Below, piece by piece: positions 36,374 to 45,475 of a stretch of DNA of 64,000 bases (its first letter is position 1; the number at the start of each line of letters is the position of its first letter). A program made the translations under genes and the position numbers. The notes under the pieces were generated by a model. That model did not search any database and was not told the DNA's origin. It saw only the letters and a program-made list of their open reading frames with translations. The stretch is from Colwellia echini (lineage in GTDB: Bacteria > Pseudomonadota > Gammaproteobacteria > Enterobacterales > Alteromonadaceae), in assembly GCF_002843355.2 (NCBI RefSeq), contig NZ_PJAI02000001.1, positions 186,001 through 250,000 of the forward strand. Reading direction: 5' to 3'.

Positions 36374-36805
36374 ATGAACATGAAAAAAGCACAAGGTTTC
36401 ACTTTACTAGAAGTGATGGTAGTTATAGTTATTTTAGGTATTTTAGCCAGTATGGTTGTGCCTAACTTAATGGGTAGCCAAGAGCGCGCTAACATGCAAA
36501 AAGCAGTATCTGATGTTACCGCATTAGAAACGTCTTTAAGCCTGTATAAAATGGATAATTATGATTACCCAACAACAGAACAAGGCTTAGATGCTCTTGT
36601 TGAAATGTCTGATGTAGAGCCAGAGCCACGTCGGTTCCCGGATGATGGTTATATTAAACGTTTACCTAAAGATCCATGGGGTAATGATTACGTTTTATTA
36701 AATCCTGGTGAGCAAGGTAAAATGGATGTTTTTTCAGTAGGCCCTGACGGTGAAGCTGGAACAGAAGATGATATTGGTAACTGGAATCTTGGCGATTTTC
36801 AGTAA
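36374..36805 (+). CDS. gspG: Major pseudopilin GspG
   Basis: This 143-residue pseudopilin forms the bulk of the T2SS pseudopilus. The prepilin peptidase site is KKAQG|FTLLEVMVVIVILGILA with Glu5. The C-terminal globular part has the family YPTTEQGLDAL, YIKRLPKDPWGNDY and a Ca2+-binding loop (FSVGPDGEAGTEDD). AGGAAAG precedes the ATG. Cleavage needs a prepilin peptidase encoded elsewhere. Confidence 0.97.
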   Translation: MNMKKAQGFTLLEVMVVIVILGILASMVVPNLMGSQERANMQKAVSDVTALETSLSLYKMDNYDYPTTEQGLDALVEMSDVEPEPRRFPDDGYIKRLPKDPWGNDYVLLNPGEQGKMDVFSVGPDGEAGTEDDIGNWNLGDFQ

Positions 36806-36931
36806 GTAAAGGCTACCTTGTCGCGGTAAAATACAATTTAGGCGTGAATTGCACCCATTGATTAATCTCAACGCTATGCATTTCCTTTAAATTGCGCATT
36901 ACAGCTTAAGGTTACCTACTGCAACATTAAT

Positions 36932-37555
36932 ATGAATTTTAAGCATCTCAAGCCAAAAGCACACAAAAATAAAGGCTTTACCTTAATTGAGGTAATGGTT
37001 GTTGTTGTGCTTATTGGTCTTATGGCAAGTTTGGTGCAATTTAATTTTTCAGGCACTAAACCTGGTGATAACTTAAAACATGAGAGCGCTCGTTTTGCCG
37101 CTATATTTGAAGTTGTTGCTGAATATGGCATGCTTAACAACATAGAGTTAGGTTTAATTGTTAAGAAAAATAGTTATGAGTTTGTAGGCTATGATGGCAC
37201 GCGTTGGACTGAAATACCCGACCAAGACTGGGAAGTTAATGTTACCTTGCCAGAGGAAATGGAAGTAACACTTGAATTAGATGACCTACCAATTGAAGAG
37301 CCTTTGCTTTTTGACACCGACACCTTTAAAGAGAAAGATGAAGATGCTTTCACTTTATTATCTAAAGAAGAGCAAGAAGAGAAAATAATACCGCAAGTTT
37401 ATATACTCTCAGGGGGAGATCTTACGCCGTTTAGTCTCACTTTTCGCATCATTGAAGAACTAGCCTACGCCCAAGATGCCGAAGACTTAGCTTACCGAGT
37501 AACGGGCATATATACCACGCCATTAACCATTGAGGGACCAGTCCTCAATGATTAA
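36932..37555 (+). CDS. gspH: Minor pseudopilin GspH
   Basis: This 207-residue minor pseudopilin has the cleavage site HKNKG|FTLIEVMVVVVLIGLMA after a 15-residue basic leader. The body has the GspH-type NNIELGLIVKKNSYEFVGYDGTRW strand segment and an acidic middle (about residues 105-150). The ATG has no clear ribosome site. Its last eight bases overlap the start of gspI. Confidence 0.92.
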   Translation: MNFKHLKPKAHKNKGFTLIEVMVVVVLIGLMASLVQFNFSGTKPGDNLKHESARFAAIFEVVAEYGMLNNIELGLIVKKNSYEFVGYDGTRWTEIPDQDWEVNVTLPEEMEVTLELDDLPIEEPLLFDTDTFKEKDEDAFTLLSKEEQEEKIIPQVYILSGGDLTPFSLTFRIIEELAYAQDAEDLAYRVTGIYTTPLTIEGPVLND

Positions 37556-37988
37556 ACCTATCCGTTATTTATTTAAAAATAATGCTATCAAGCAATATTC
37601 TAATAGTAAAAAATCAGCTTCCATAAACCGTGGCTTTACTTTAATTGAAGTAATGTTAGCAATGGCCATTTTTGCGATTGCAGGTGTCGCTTTACTTGGG
37701 GTTTCTGATAATAATTATCGGCATATTAGTCATTTAGAAGAACAGATGTTTGCTAACTGGGTTGCATCAAACCAGTTAGTAGAAAGCAGTTTAGATAAAA
37801 CTTGGCCACCAAAAAATAATAAAAAAGGTGAAGTTACCATGGCAGGCAGAACCTGGTATTGGAAACAAAAAGTCATTAAAACGGCCAGTAATGATTTGCA
37901 ATCAGTAGTTATTGAGGTACGGAAAAATGAAGACGATGAGCTAATTTCGGCGAGTTTAATGACTTATTTATCACAGGAAAAGCCCTGA
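37548..37988 (+). CDS. gspI: Minor pseudopilin GspI
   Basis: This 146-residue pseudopilin has a long basic leader of about 28 residues and the site INRG|FTLIEVMLAMAIFAIAGVALL. The tail WYWKQKVIKTASNDLQSVVIEVRK is typical of GspI, which nucleates the tip complex with GspJ and GspK. I prefer ATG 37548, which lies inside the end of gspH and has GAGGG about 10 bases upstream, over the TTG at 37530. It ends in TGATG with gspJ. Confidence 0.92.
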   Translation: MIKPIRYLFKNNAIKQYSNSKKSASINRGFTLIEVMLAMAIFAIAGVALLGVSDNNYRHISHLEEQMFANWVASNQLVESSLDKTWPPKNNKKGEVTMAGRTWYWKQKVIKTASNDLQSVVIEVRKNEDDELISASLMTYLSQEKP

Positions 37989-38641
37989 TGATAGCAAAAC
38001 GTCATACCAGATCAGCGGTTAGCGCAGCACAAAAAGGTTTTACACTACTTGAAGTGTTAATCGCAGTTGCGATCTTTTCAGTGGTAAGTTTAGCTAGTTT
38101 TACCATATTTGATACCGTGCTACGTGGCGATGAAACGTCTAAGGTACGTAGCGAACAGCAAAATAATTTACAGCGAGCCTTTTTATTAATGGAGCGTGAT
38201 TTCACCCAAATAACAAAGCGTACTATGCGCATTAATGGTGAAACAGCTACTGAGGATTTTATTCAAACTTCTGATGATAGTTTTGTCGCAGACGAGCAAG
38301 CTATTGCGTTTGTGCGTAATGGCTGGACAAACCCTGGTTTATTGCTACCACGTGGAGATTTACAAAGCGTCGCTTATCGTTTGGTTGATGGTACCTTAGA
38401 GCGATTACATTATAATTTTGTTGATGCTGTTGTTGGGCAAGAGCCAAGAGTAAGGCCATTAATTAGTAAAGTTAAAAGTGTTGAATTTGAGTATTATGAT
38501 GGTCAAAAATGGCAAGAGAAATGGGATGGAAATACCTTACCCCAAGCAATTGCTATTGAAATTGACACAGAAGAATATGGCATGATCAGACGTCAGTTTT
38601 TAGTTGCAGGTGACCCTGTTAACACAAGTATTAAGCAATAA
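37988..38641 (+). CDS. gspJ: Minor pseudopilin GspJ
   Basis: This 217-residue pseudopilin of the tip complex has the cleavage site AQKG|FTLLEVLIAVAIFSVVSLASF. Family segments RAFLLMERDFTQI and FVRNGWTNPGLLLPRGDLQSVAYRL are clear. It overlaps gspI by one base and is followed two bases later by gspK. Confidence 0.94.
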   Translation: MIAKRHTRSAVSAAQKGFTLLEVLIAVAIFSVVSLASFTIFDTVLRGDETSKVRSEQQNNLQRAFLLMERDFTQITKRTMRINGETATEDFIQTSDDSFVADEQAIAFVRNGWTNPGLLLPRGDLQSVAYRLVDGTLERLHYNFVDAVVGQEPRVRPLISKVKSVEFEYYDGQKWQEKWDGNTLPQAIAIEIDTEEYGMIRRQFLVAGDPVNTSIKQ

Positions 38642-38643
38642 TT

Positions 38644-39711
38644 ATGTTGATTAAACTTATTAATGCCAAAATTAAACAGCAGGGCGTCGCGTTAATTACC
38701 GTTATGCTAATTGTCGCATTAGCCTCTATTATTGCAGCGCAAATGACTGCAAGATTACAAGTTCAAATGCAGCGCAGCACTAATATAAGTTTCAATCAGC
38801 AAGCCTACTGGTATGCTTTAGGGGCTGAAGCATTTAGCAAACGAGTATTAATTAAGGCTTTTAAAGATGAGCCTAAAGTGACGCATTTAGAGCAAATATG
38901 GGCAATTGGGGCAAACAGTTACCCCGTTGACTTTGGTGAGATTGGTGGTGAAATTAGTGATTTACAAAGTTGTTTAAACCTTAATGCGTTACACCCAAGT
39001 GCAAAAACAAAAAACCAAAGTAAAGCTGATGACTCAGCAACGGTAGATGACGCTAAGGCTACGGGAAGAAATGCTAATGATCTTAATAAACTACCAGCCG
39101 CAACCGTACTAGAAGCGCTACTTATTAACCTAGATATACAGGATATTAGTACTTTTGAAGCCGAAGCTATGGTTGAATCATTAACCGATTGGCTTGATAG
39201 TAATGATACTATTACCGGAACAGGCGGAGCAGAAGATAATGATTATGCTTCTCGAGAATTTCCATACCTAGCAGCAAATAACTTTTTAGGTAGTGTTAAC
39301 GAATTAAGGTTAGTTGAGCATTTTACTCCACAGGTTATTTTAGCTTTAATGCCTTATGTGTGTGTATTACCACAAAACAGTCAACATTTAATCAATATCA
39401 ATACCGTCAGTGCCGAACATCCTAAGTTAATACAAGCAATGCTTGATATCAGTTTAGAAGATGCGCAATCGGTATTAGGAGCCAGAGATAGCTCAGGTTA
39501 TGAAGATTTAACTGATTTCTTTAACCTTCCTGAATTGACTGATGCTAAACTGGATGAATGGCAAAAAGCTCAGTTTGTTGTGGATAGCGACTATTTTAAA
39601 CTCAAAGCTAATGCACGTTTTAATAATAGTTATTTTGACATGACTTCGATCATGCAAGTACAAAGTAACCAAGAAATTCAAATAATTAGTCGTACCATAG
39701 GACGTAACTAG
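38644..39711 (+). CDS. gspK: Minor pseudopilin GspK
   Basis: This is the largest pseudopilin (355 aa), placed at the pseudopilus tip. The N-terminal KQQG|VALITVMLIVALASIIAAQM lacks Glu5, as is normal for GspK. A large helical domain (about residues 110-250) has the insert typical of the family (WLDSNDTITGTGGAEDNDY, with metal-binding-type Asp/Glu). The helix-hairpin-helix-like part INTVSAEHPKLIQAML and SYEDLTDFFNLPEL-type region follow. The stop overlaps the GTG of gspL. Confidence 0.94.
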   Translation: MLIKLINAKIKQQGVALITVMLIVALASIIAAQMTARLQVQMQRSTNISFNQQAYWYALGAEAFSKRVLIKAFKDEPKVTHLEQIWAIGANSYPVDFGEIGGEISDLQSCLNLNALHPSAKTKNQSKADDSATVDDAKATGRNANDLNKLPAATVLEALLINLDIQDISTFEAEAMVESLTDWLDSNDTITGTGGAEDNDYASREFPYLAANNFLGSVNELRLVEHFTPQVILALMPYVCVLPQNSQHLININTVSAEHPKLIQAMLDISLEDAQSVLGARDSSGYEDLTDFFNLPELTDAKLDEWQKAQFVVDSDYFKLKANARFNNSYFDMTSIMQVQSNQEIQIISRTIGRN

Positions 39712-41051
39712 TGACAGAAACTTTATTTATCCGTCTAGGAAGTCAACCTACCGATACTATATATTGGTTGATCGTTGATGAAAGTAGTGATGATGATCAA
39801 GCGATAATTGCCAGTGGTGATTTATCAGGTGCAGAGCAGCTCAGTGAGCTGACAAGCAAGGCAGAGCATAGAAAGGTCAAAATAATAGTACCTGGTTGTG
39901 ACGTATTGCTTAAGTCATTAAAAATACCAGCAAAATCTAATCGCGCGGTACGTTTGGCTGCACCATACGTATTAGAAGACAGTGTGGCTGAAGATGTTGA
40001 TAAACTATTTTTTGCCTATGCGGATCTACCGCATGATATTCAAGATAATAACTGTTTTGTCGCCATCGTATCTCATAGTCAGATGGCCCGTTGGATATCA
40101 TGGCTGGCCGAGGCAGAAATAGAGACAACATTTATGTTGCCTGACGTACTAACAATACCTTATACCGAAAAAGGTTGGAGTGCGATCACCTTAGGTAATG
40201 CTCAACAAGAGCAAGTTATTGTTCGTCAACATTTATGGCAAGGTTTTACTTTAGACGCCAGTACATGGCAATTACAATGTGAAGCCTTTTCAAATCAAGC
40301 TGCTGAAATTTATGAAAATGATGAAAATGCGGAACCTCCTGTTAGTGTACATATTGAGGCATATTCACCATTAGCTTATAGCGATAAGTTTGATATTGCT
40401 GAAATGCCTGAAGAATTGCCTTTAGCATTAATGGCGAAAAACTATAGCAGTAAATTGAATCGCTTCAATTTACTGCAGGGTAAATACAAAGTTAAAGAAG
40501 TTCGCAGCCATGCGAGGCAACAATGGTTATGGGTTGCAGGTGTTGCAATGTTTGCCTTATTGTTAAACCTGAGTCATAAAGGTGCGCAACTGTGGCATCT
40601 TAATGCAGAGCAAGATAGAGTTCAGCAAAGTATTATTGATCAATATAAAGTCGCATTTCCTAAAACTAAAAGAGTTCGTGTTTCTACAATTAAATCACAA
40701 TTAAATCGTGAACTGGCTTTGCTCGGTGGAGTTAGCGATAAAGAAGGCTTTTTAGCTATGCTTGCTAAAATACAGCCTGCTTTTGCTAAAGTACCGACCT
40801 TAAAACCAGAGTCGTTAAAATTTGACGGTAAACGGCAAGAGCTTCGCTTGCAGGCAACAGCGAAAGATTATCAAACGTTTGAAAAATTTAGTATAGCTTT
40901 AGCTGAAACGGGGTTAGAAGTTAAAAAAGGTTCGCAAAGTAATCAAGGTGAATTGGTGTCAGGCTCATTTAGCATCACTAACAAAACTAAAGGTAAGAAA
41001 ACGGCGGCTATTTATCAGCAAAGCAACAAGCGCAATAAGGAAACATCATAA
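39711..41051 (+). CDS. gspL: Type II secretion protein GspL
   Basis: This 446-residue bitopic protein recruits GspE to the membrane. It starts with GTG at 39711 inside the gspK stop (TAGTG). The actin-like cytoplasmic domain (about residues 1-240, with PGCDVLLKSLKIPAKSNRAVRLAAPYVLEDSVAEDVD) is followed by one TM (about 268-285) and a periplasmic ferredoxin-like domain (about 350-430). The stop overlaps the gspM ATG by one base. Confidence 0.94.
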   Translation: MTETLFIRLGSQPTDTIYWLIVDESSDDDQAIIASGDLSGAEQLSELTSKAEHRKVKIIVPGCDVLLKSLKIPAKSNRAVRLAAPYVLEDSVAEDVDKLFFAYADLPHDIQDNNCFVAIVSHSQMARWISWLAEAEIETTFMLPDVLTIPYTEKGWSAITLGNAQQEQVIVRQHLWQGFTLDASTWQLQCEAFSNQAAEIYENDENAEPPVSVHIEAYSPLAYSDKFDIAEMPEELPLALMAKNYSSKLNRFNLLQGKYKVKEVRSHARQQWLWVAGVAMFALLLNLSHKGAQLWHLNAEQDRVQQSIIDQYKVAFPKTKRVRVSTIKSQLNRELALLGGVSDKEGFLAMLAKIQPAFAKVPTLKPESLKFDGKRQELRLQATAKDYQTFEKFSIALAETGLEVKKGSQSNQGELVSGSFSITNKTKGKKTAAIYQQSNKRNKETS

Positions 41052-41518
41052 TGAAAGCATGGTGGCAACATTTAAATACCCGAGAGCAACGCCTTGTTGC
41101 GGCTATGGCACTTGCTTGTCTTGTTTTTATTTTATATAGCACAATTTGGCAGCCACTTAATGATAGCTTAATTGAAGGTCAAGCCAAGCTAGAAAGAAAC
41201 CAAGAAATGTTGACCTGGGTAGAAGAAAATACTGCTTTGTATCAAGAGGCGAAGAGAGCTAGTGGAAAAGGTCAGTCAAGTGGCAGTCTATCTAGTATTG
41301 CTAGTCGAACAGCAAAAACCTACAAATTAACTATTACCCGTATGCAACCGCAAGGTGATGATTTACAAGTGTGGATTGAAAACACTCCTTTTACTCAATT
41401 ATTGTTTTGGCTTGAGCACCTAGCAAACAATGAAGGTTTACAAGTTCAAGCTATCGATTTATCACAGGGAAATCGTCCTGGGGAAGTGAATGTTAAACGT
41501 TTACATCTTGTTAAGTAA
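41051..41518 (+). CDS. gspM: Type II secretion protein GspM
   Basis: This 155-residue bitopic protein partners GspL. The N-terminus MKAWWQHLNTREQRLVAAM is typical, followed by one TM (about residues 16-34) and a small periplasmic ferredoxin-like domain (LSSIASRTAKTYKLTITRMQP, FTQLLFWLEHLANNEGLQV). Start and stop fit the coupled operon. Confidence 0.93.
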   Translation: MKAWWQHLNTREQRLVAAMALACLVFILYSTIWQPLNDSLIEGQAKLERNQEMLTWVEENTALYQEAKRASGKGQSSGSLSSIASRTAKTYKLTITRMQPQGDDLQVWIENTPFTQLLFWLEHLANNEGLQVQAIDLSQGNRPGEVNVKRLHLVK

Positions 41519-41598
41519 CAGATGTAAACAAATAGCTTAAGCTGAGGTAAGCAAAGCTTTGTGGCTTTGTCATATTTAAGAGAATATAGAGAAATTAA

Positions 41599-42354
41599 AT
41601 GAAGAAATGGTTCACTATTACCGCGATTTTTTTGACAAGTTATTTAGTGTTTCTTGTGGCAACTATGCCATTAGCTTTTTTAATAAATAATATGAGCTTA
41701 CCTAAAAATGTCAATGTTGGCGTTGCTTCAGGAACTGTATGGCAAGGTAAAATCACCCATATATCATTAAGTAATAATCGTATAGAGCAAGTTAATTTAG
41801 ATCTAAGCTTTTGGTCATTACTGCTCCTTTCTCCAGAAATAAATCTTAGTTTTGGTGATGCAATGCGAGATGGTCCTGAAGGTAAATTAACCTTAACTAT
41901 TTCATCGAAAGAATTATTACTTAATGATGTTGAATTATTTCTTTCAGCCAATGATATTGCTCAACAATTGCCATTACCTATTCCAGCAACCGCACAAGGT
42001 AATGTTGAGTTAATATTAAGTGAATTTAAGCTTACTATGTCTAACAAACTAGCGTGTGAATACTCTCAAGGGCAAGTGACTTGGATAAGAGCAGGTGTTG
42101 TTGCGTTAGATAGAGATATTAAGTTAGGTTTACTTAAGGCTGATATTAGTTGTGAAGCGGGGGATTTGTTAGCAAAAATTCTGCCGAAAAATAACTTAGG
42201 GTTAAGTTTAGATGCGCGTGTAAATTTAGCAACTCAAAAACCATCGGGACAAGGATATTTACAACCGGGCGCTAAATTTCCTGCTGACTTGAAAGAAGCT
42301 TTAACTTTTCTTGGACGCCCTGACGAACAAGGTCGTTATGTGCTTAAATTCTAG
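41599..42354 (+). CDS. gspN: Type II secretion protein GspN
   Basis: This 251-residue protein has an N-terminal TM and a periplasmic beta-rich body. The VNVGVASGTVWQGKI segment and GYLQPGAKFPADLKEALTFLGRPDEQGRYVL end match GspN. GspN is not essential in all T2SS; the fold resembles AsmA-like proteins. It ends the gsp run and faces the convergent PLP-enzyme gene across 79 bases without a clear terminator. Confidence 0.9.
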   Translation: MKKWFTITAIFLTSYLVFLVATMPLAFLINNMSLPKNVNVGVASGTVWQGKITHISLSNNRIEQVNLDLSFWSLLLLSPEINLSFGDAMRDGPEGKLTLTISSKELLLNDVELFLSANDIAQQLPLPIPATAQGNVELILSEFKLTMSNKLACEYSQGQVTWIRAGVVALDRDIKLGLLKADISCEAGDLLAKILPKNNLGLSLDARVNLATQKPSGQGYLQPGAKFPADLKEALTFLGRPDEQGRYVLKF

Positions 42355-42433
42355 CGGCAAAGTACTTTACAAAGTCGCATTTTAGTTGGTTATGAAGTTG
42401 GCTTTGTTTGTAACCTGTAAGGATAATATGCCG

Positions 42434-43423
42434 TTAAAACGTACCATCCAGCACAGTTTTAGGGGCAGGCCACTCATCACTATTTAACCTACCTTGTTCA
42501 ATCATCCCGCCTAGGCCTTGTAATCCTCCAGTGTGTAACAACACAATTCGCTCGCCAGGTTTAAAATAGCCGTGTGTTAATAAATCGAGCATAGCTAAAA
42601 TCATTTTACCAGAATAGACAGGCTCAAAAATCACCCCTGTTTGCTGATTAAATTCGAGCAGCCGTTCAACATCAGCATTACTAAATTTGCCATAGCCACC
42701 GCGATGAAATTCAGTGAGTAAATGCCAATTGCTATGCATAGTTAAAAGAGGCGTTTTTTGCGACTTTATTCGGCTGTGAAGTAAGCTTTCAATATCATCA
42801 AGTAAATATTCTGCTTGTTTTAATACCGCAACACCTACAATTTTATGTTGCGGGTATTGCTCGTTACAGTCACCCGCAATTAAACCTGTTAAAGTACCAC
42901 CACTGCCTACAGGAGTGAGTAAAGTATCAAACTCAGTTTGTTGATTTAACTCAGTAATAACTTCAGCCACGCCACTTATTGCCAACGAATTACTACCGCC
43001 CTCAGGTATGATGAAATAGTCAGGATAAAGTTGTTTTAACTCGCTAAGGTAGTCCGTATCAAATCGACGACGATAGGTTTTACGATCAACAAAATGACAT
43101 CTCATTCCCCAGTGTCTTGCCCAGCTTAAGGTAAAGTTATTCGCATAATTTTCTTCTCCGCGAATAATGCCGATACAAGGTATGTTTTGTAGTTTACAAG
43201 CATAAGCAAAGGCATGAATATGATTAGAATAGCTACCACCAAAGGTTAATGCACCTACGTAATTACCTTCAGTTATTTGAGTAAGGTTGTACTTTAGCTT
43301 TCGCCATTTATTGCCTGAAATAATGTCATGCAGTTGATCATCTCGTTTGATTTGCACACTAACTTGGTATTTATCAAACAGCGGGTGTTCTAATTTGTGT
43401 AATATTGATAATGAGTTAGGCAT
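42434..43423 (-). CDS. PLP-dependent ACC deaminase/D-cysteine desulfhydrase-like enzyme
   Basis: This 329-residue fold-type II PLP enzyme has the PLP-binding Lys in IISGNKWRKLKYNL, an Asn/Ser-rich GGSYSNHIHA loop, the phosphate-binding PVGSGGTLTGLIAG and the C-terminal LLHTGGLQGLGGM. The family deaminates 1-aminocyclopropane-1-carboxylate or releases sulfide from D-cysteine; sequence alone does not separate these, and most bacterial members are probably desulfhydrases. It lies between the T2SS and MSHA clusters without an obvious link to either. In the V. cholerae layout as I recall it, mshH occupies this position. Confidence 0.85.
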   Translation of the reverse strand: MPNSLSILHKLEHPLFDKYQVSVQIKRDDQLHDIISGNKWRKLKYNLTQITEGNYVGALTFGGSYSNHIHAFAYACKLQNIPCIGIIRGEENYANNFTLSWARHWGMRCHFVDRKTYRRRFDTDYLSELKQLYPDYFIIPEGGSNSLAISGVAEVITELNQQTEFDTLLTPVGSGGTLTGLIAGDCNEQYPQHKIVGVAVLKQAEYLLDDIESLLHSRIKSQKTPLLTMHSNWHLLTEFHRGGYGKFSNADVERLLEFNQQTGVIFEPVYSGKMILAMLDLLTHGYFKPGERIVLLHTGGLQGLGGMIEQGRLNSDEWPAPKTVLDGTF

Positions 43424-43911
43424 ATTTTTATCATTGAGGAAAGTTAATCATAGTCTTATTGTTATTATAAACGAGAATAGTATTACTCAGGAGTTTCTAA
43501 AAAGATATTTATTAACCTGAATTCGGGGATAAGCAAAATACTACAACAGCCTTAATTATCAATATTACTGTGTTTTGATAGCTCCCAATAACCTGTTATT
43601 GGCTTCGCTTTCCTGCCTTGTACTACGAATAATTAAAGCTATTGTAGAGGTAAGCTTCTAAGTGATTGATATTATTATTCTACTCACTTTCATTACCCCG
43701 AACTCAGGTTTATTAATAAAAATTGGCCGTGAATAATAATTTCAAAATCACTTCTTTTAATGTAACTAAAAATAAAATGTGTTATTTGATAATAAAATTT
43801 GCACTTAAGCGACTAATAAACTTAACTAATAATAGCCAGTAATACTTGCTCTGTAAGCATGACAAAGGGTATATTGAAAATAATTTTAGCACGATGGGAT
43901 ATTGCCTATAA
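43424..43911. other. 488-bp divergent intergenic region upstream of the MSHA locus
   Basis: No gene was seen. The left part holds repeat copy B (43514-43710). The right 200 bases should contain the promoter of the mshI operon. A possible sigma-70 site is TTGCAC (43799-43804), 17 bases, then TTAACT (43822-43827), which is a weak match. Confidence 0.5.
43514..43710 (-). repeat. Dispersed 197-bp inverted-terminal-repeat element, copy B
   Basis: This is the reverse complement of copy A with about 19 differences. The ends AACCTGAATTCGGGG and CCCCGAACTCAGGTT are inverted repeats with one mismatch over 15 bp. The inner hairpin CCAATAAC-CT-GTTATTGG is kept. A TATT flanks both sides and might be a target duplication, but in AT-rich DNA that is weak. 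Confidence 0.85.
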
Positions 43912-44883
43912 ATGTCGTTTTTAACAAAAATAAGCCAAATTTTTTCAAAGAGCGGCCCTAAAAAACATATTGGTATTGCTTTTCAGCAGCAAGGTATTTC
44001 TTTGTGCTCTATTCCAGATCTAAGCTTTGATAATGAAGGTGCTGAAGCTAAAATTGGCAAAGTAATTTTTCAACACGAAAAAACCTATAACGCTAATTTT
44101 ATTAAAACTATTCAGGCATTTCATAATGAAAATGATTTGGATGGCAAAGTGACTCTAGTGCTTAGTGAAGCGCAATCTCATATTGTACAGGTAGACAAGC
44201 CGACTGTTTCTGATGAAGAAATAAATAGCGCCTTAAAATGGCAGGTGAAAGATTTAGTCAGTATTTCCGCTGACAACATGTTGCTAGATTATTATGACGC
44301 GCCAAGGCTTGCAGGTGGTAAAGAGAAAATTAATGTAGTTTGCGCGCCGTTAGATGAACTTAAAAATATTGTTATGGCTACTGAGCAAGGCTCGTTAAAG
44401 GTTGAGGCCATAATTACCCAAGAATTTGCTTTCGCAAATTTACTCCCTGCGCAAAGTGATGCTATTTTATTGGTTTGTTCGCAGCCTGATGAAGAGATTG
44501 TGTTAATTATAGTGAAAGACAATCAAATATTCTTTCACCGACGTTTACGCGGCTACGCGAATATTGCTGATAAAACAGAAACAGAATTATCTTCTCGGAT
44601 TATTGATGATATTAGTTTAGAAATTCAACGCTCTACAGACTATTTTGAGCGGCAATTAAAACAAGCTCCAATTAAAGGTATTAAAGTCTTATTACCGATA
44701 ACATTAGAAAGTGTTTTTGTCGAAAAATTAGCTGAGAATACTGCTGCACCAGTAAGTTTATTAGAGTTACCTCGTCCTTATCATCAACATAGAGAGTTTG
44801 CAGCAGCCATTGGTGCTAGTATAGAGAATATCCCTTACGACAGTGAAGTAGATGCTTCAGAGGGAGCGCATTTTGACCACTAA
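43912..44883 (+). CDS. mshI: MSHA biogenesis protein MshI (PilM-like)
   Basis: This 323-residue cytoplasmic protein is the actin-like PilM counterpart of the MSHA assembly complex. Visible features are IGIAFQQQGISLCSI, the TVSDEEINSALKWQVKDLVSISADNMLLDYYDAP segment (PilM/MshI signature) and ISLEIQRSTDYFERQLKQAPIKGIKVLLP near residue 245. The ATG follows a GGGA about 12 bases away. It is the first gene of the plus-strand msh run; the PilN-like gene starts inside its 3' end. Confidence 0.9.
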   Translation: MSFLTKISQIFSKSGPKKHIGIAFQQQGISLCSIPDLSFDNEGAEAKIGKVIFQHEKTYNANFIKTIQAFHNENDLDGKVTLVLSEAQSHIVQVDKPTVSDEEINSALKWQVKDLVSISADNMLLDYYDAPRLAGGKEKINVVCAPLDELKNIVMATEQGSLKVEAIITQEFAFANLLPAQSDAILLVCSQPDEEIVLIIVKDNQIFFHRRLRGYANIADKTETELSSRIIDDISLEIQRSTDYFERQLKQAPIKGIKVLLPITLESVFVEKLAENTAAPVSLLELPRPYHQHREFAAAIGASIENIPYDSEVDASEGAHFDH

Positions 44884-45475
44884 AAAAACGATTAATTTAC
44901 TACAAGCTGAGCTCTATCCAGAAAAAGCTTTACTAACATTAAGTAAGGTTATGGTAATTTGGCTCGGGCTATTGTTTATCATGGTAATATGGTCATTTGT
45001 TACCGCCCTTAACTACAATGAGGCGCTAATAATTCATGACGCCTTGAAAAGAGAGCAGCAACAAAAGCAAAATCAAACGAAACAATTAGAAGTTAAATTA
45101 GCAAATAGACAAATAACTCCAGCCTTAAAGCAAAACCTTAATACCTTAAAATTGGTTATGCAGCATAAAGATGCATTATTAAGTAAACTTACCGACTCTA
45201 ATGAGACTTTTGCTGGTGGTTTTGTCATGGTAATGAACAATTTGTCAGAAATGCATCATAAAGATATCCGCTTGCAACATATAAGTGTTAATTCAGCAAA
45301 TATGAGCTTTTCTGGACTTGCTCTCAATCCACAAGCGGTACCTGCATGGCTAGCAGGCTTTAAACAATCACGTTTATTGTCAGGTAAAGAATTCTTAAAT
45401 TTCAAACTCACTCAAAATAAAGATAATCTTACTGAGTTTGTTGTTAGCTCAACAGCTAAAGAAGGTAAAGGCTAA
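44873..45475 (+). CDS. MSHA PilN-like inner-membrane protein (MshI2)
   Basis: This protein of about 200 residues has a short cytoplasmic start (TTKKTINLLQAELYPEK, the PilN-type INLL motif), one TM (about residues 24-46), a coiled coil (about 50-90) and a small periplasmic domain. The frame is open from ATG 44852, but TTG 44873 has AGGGAG 7 bases upstream and sets the PilN motif right at the N-terminus, so I use it. It then overlaps mshI by 11 bases. The stop overlaps mshJ by one base. Confidence 0.82.
   Translation: MTTKKTINLLQAELYPEKALLTLSKVMVIWLGLLFIMVIWSFVTALNYNEALIIHDALKREQQQKQNQTKQLEVKLANRQITPALKQNLNTLKLVMQHKDALLSKLTDSNETFAGGFVMVMNNLSEMHHKDIRLQHISVNSANMSFSGLALNPQAVPAWLAGFKQSRLLSGKEFLNFKLTQNKDNLTEFVVSSTAKEGKG

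Noticed and set aside
42369-42407. Hairpin ACAAAGTC/GGCTTTGT between gspN and the PLP enzyme as a terminator
   Set aside because: The loop is over 20 bases, one pair is G-U, and no proper T-run follows, so it is not convincing.
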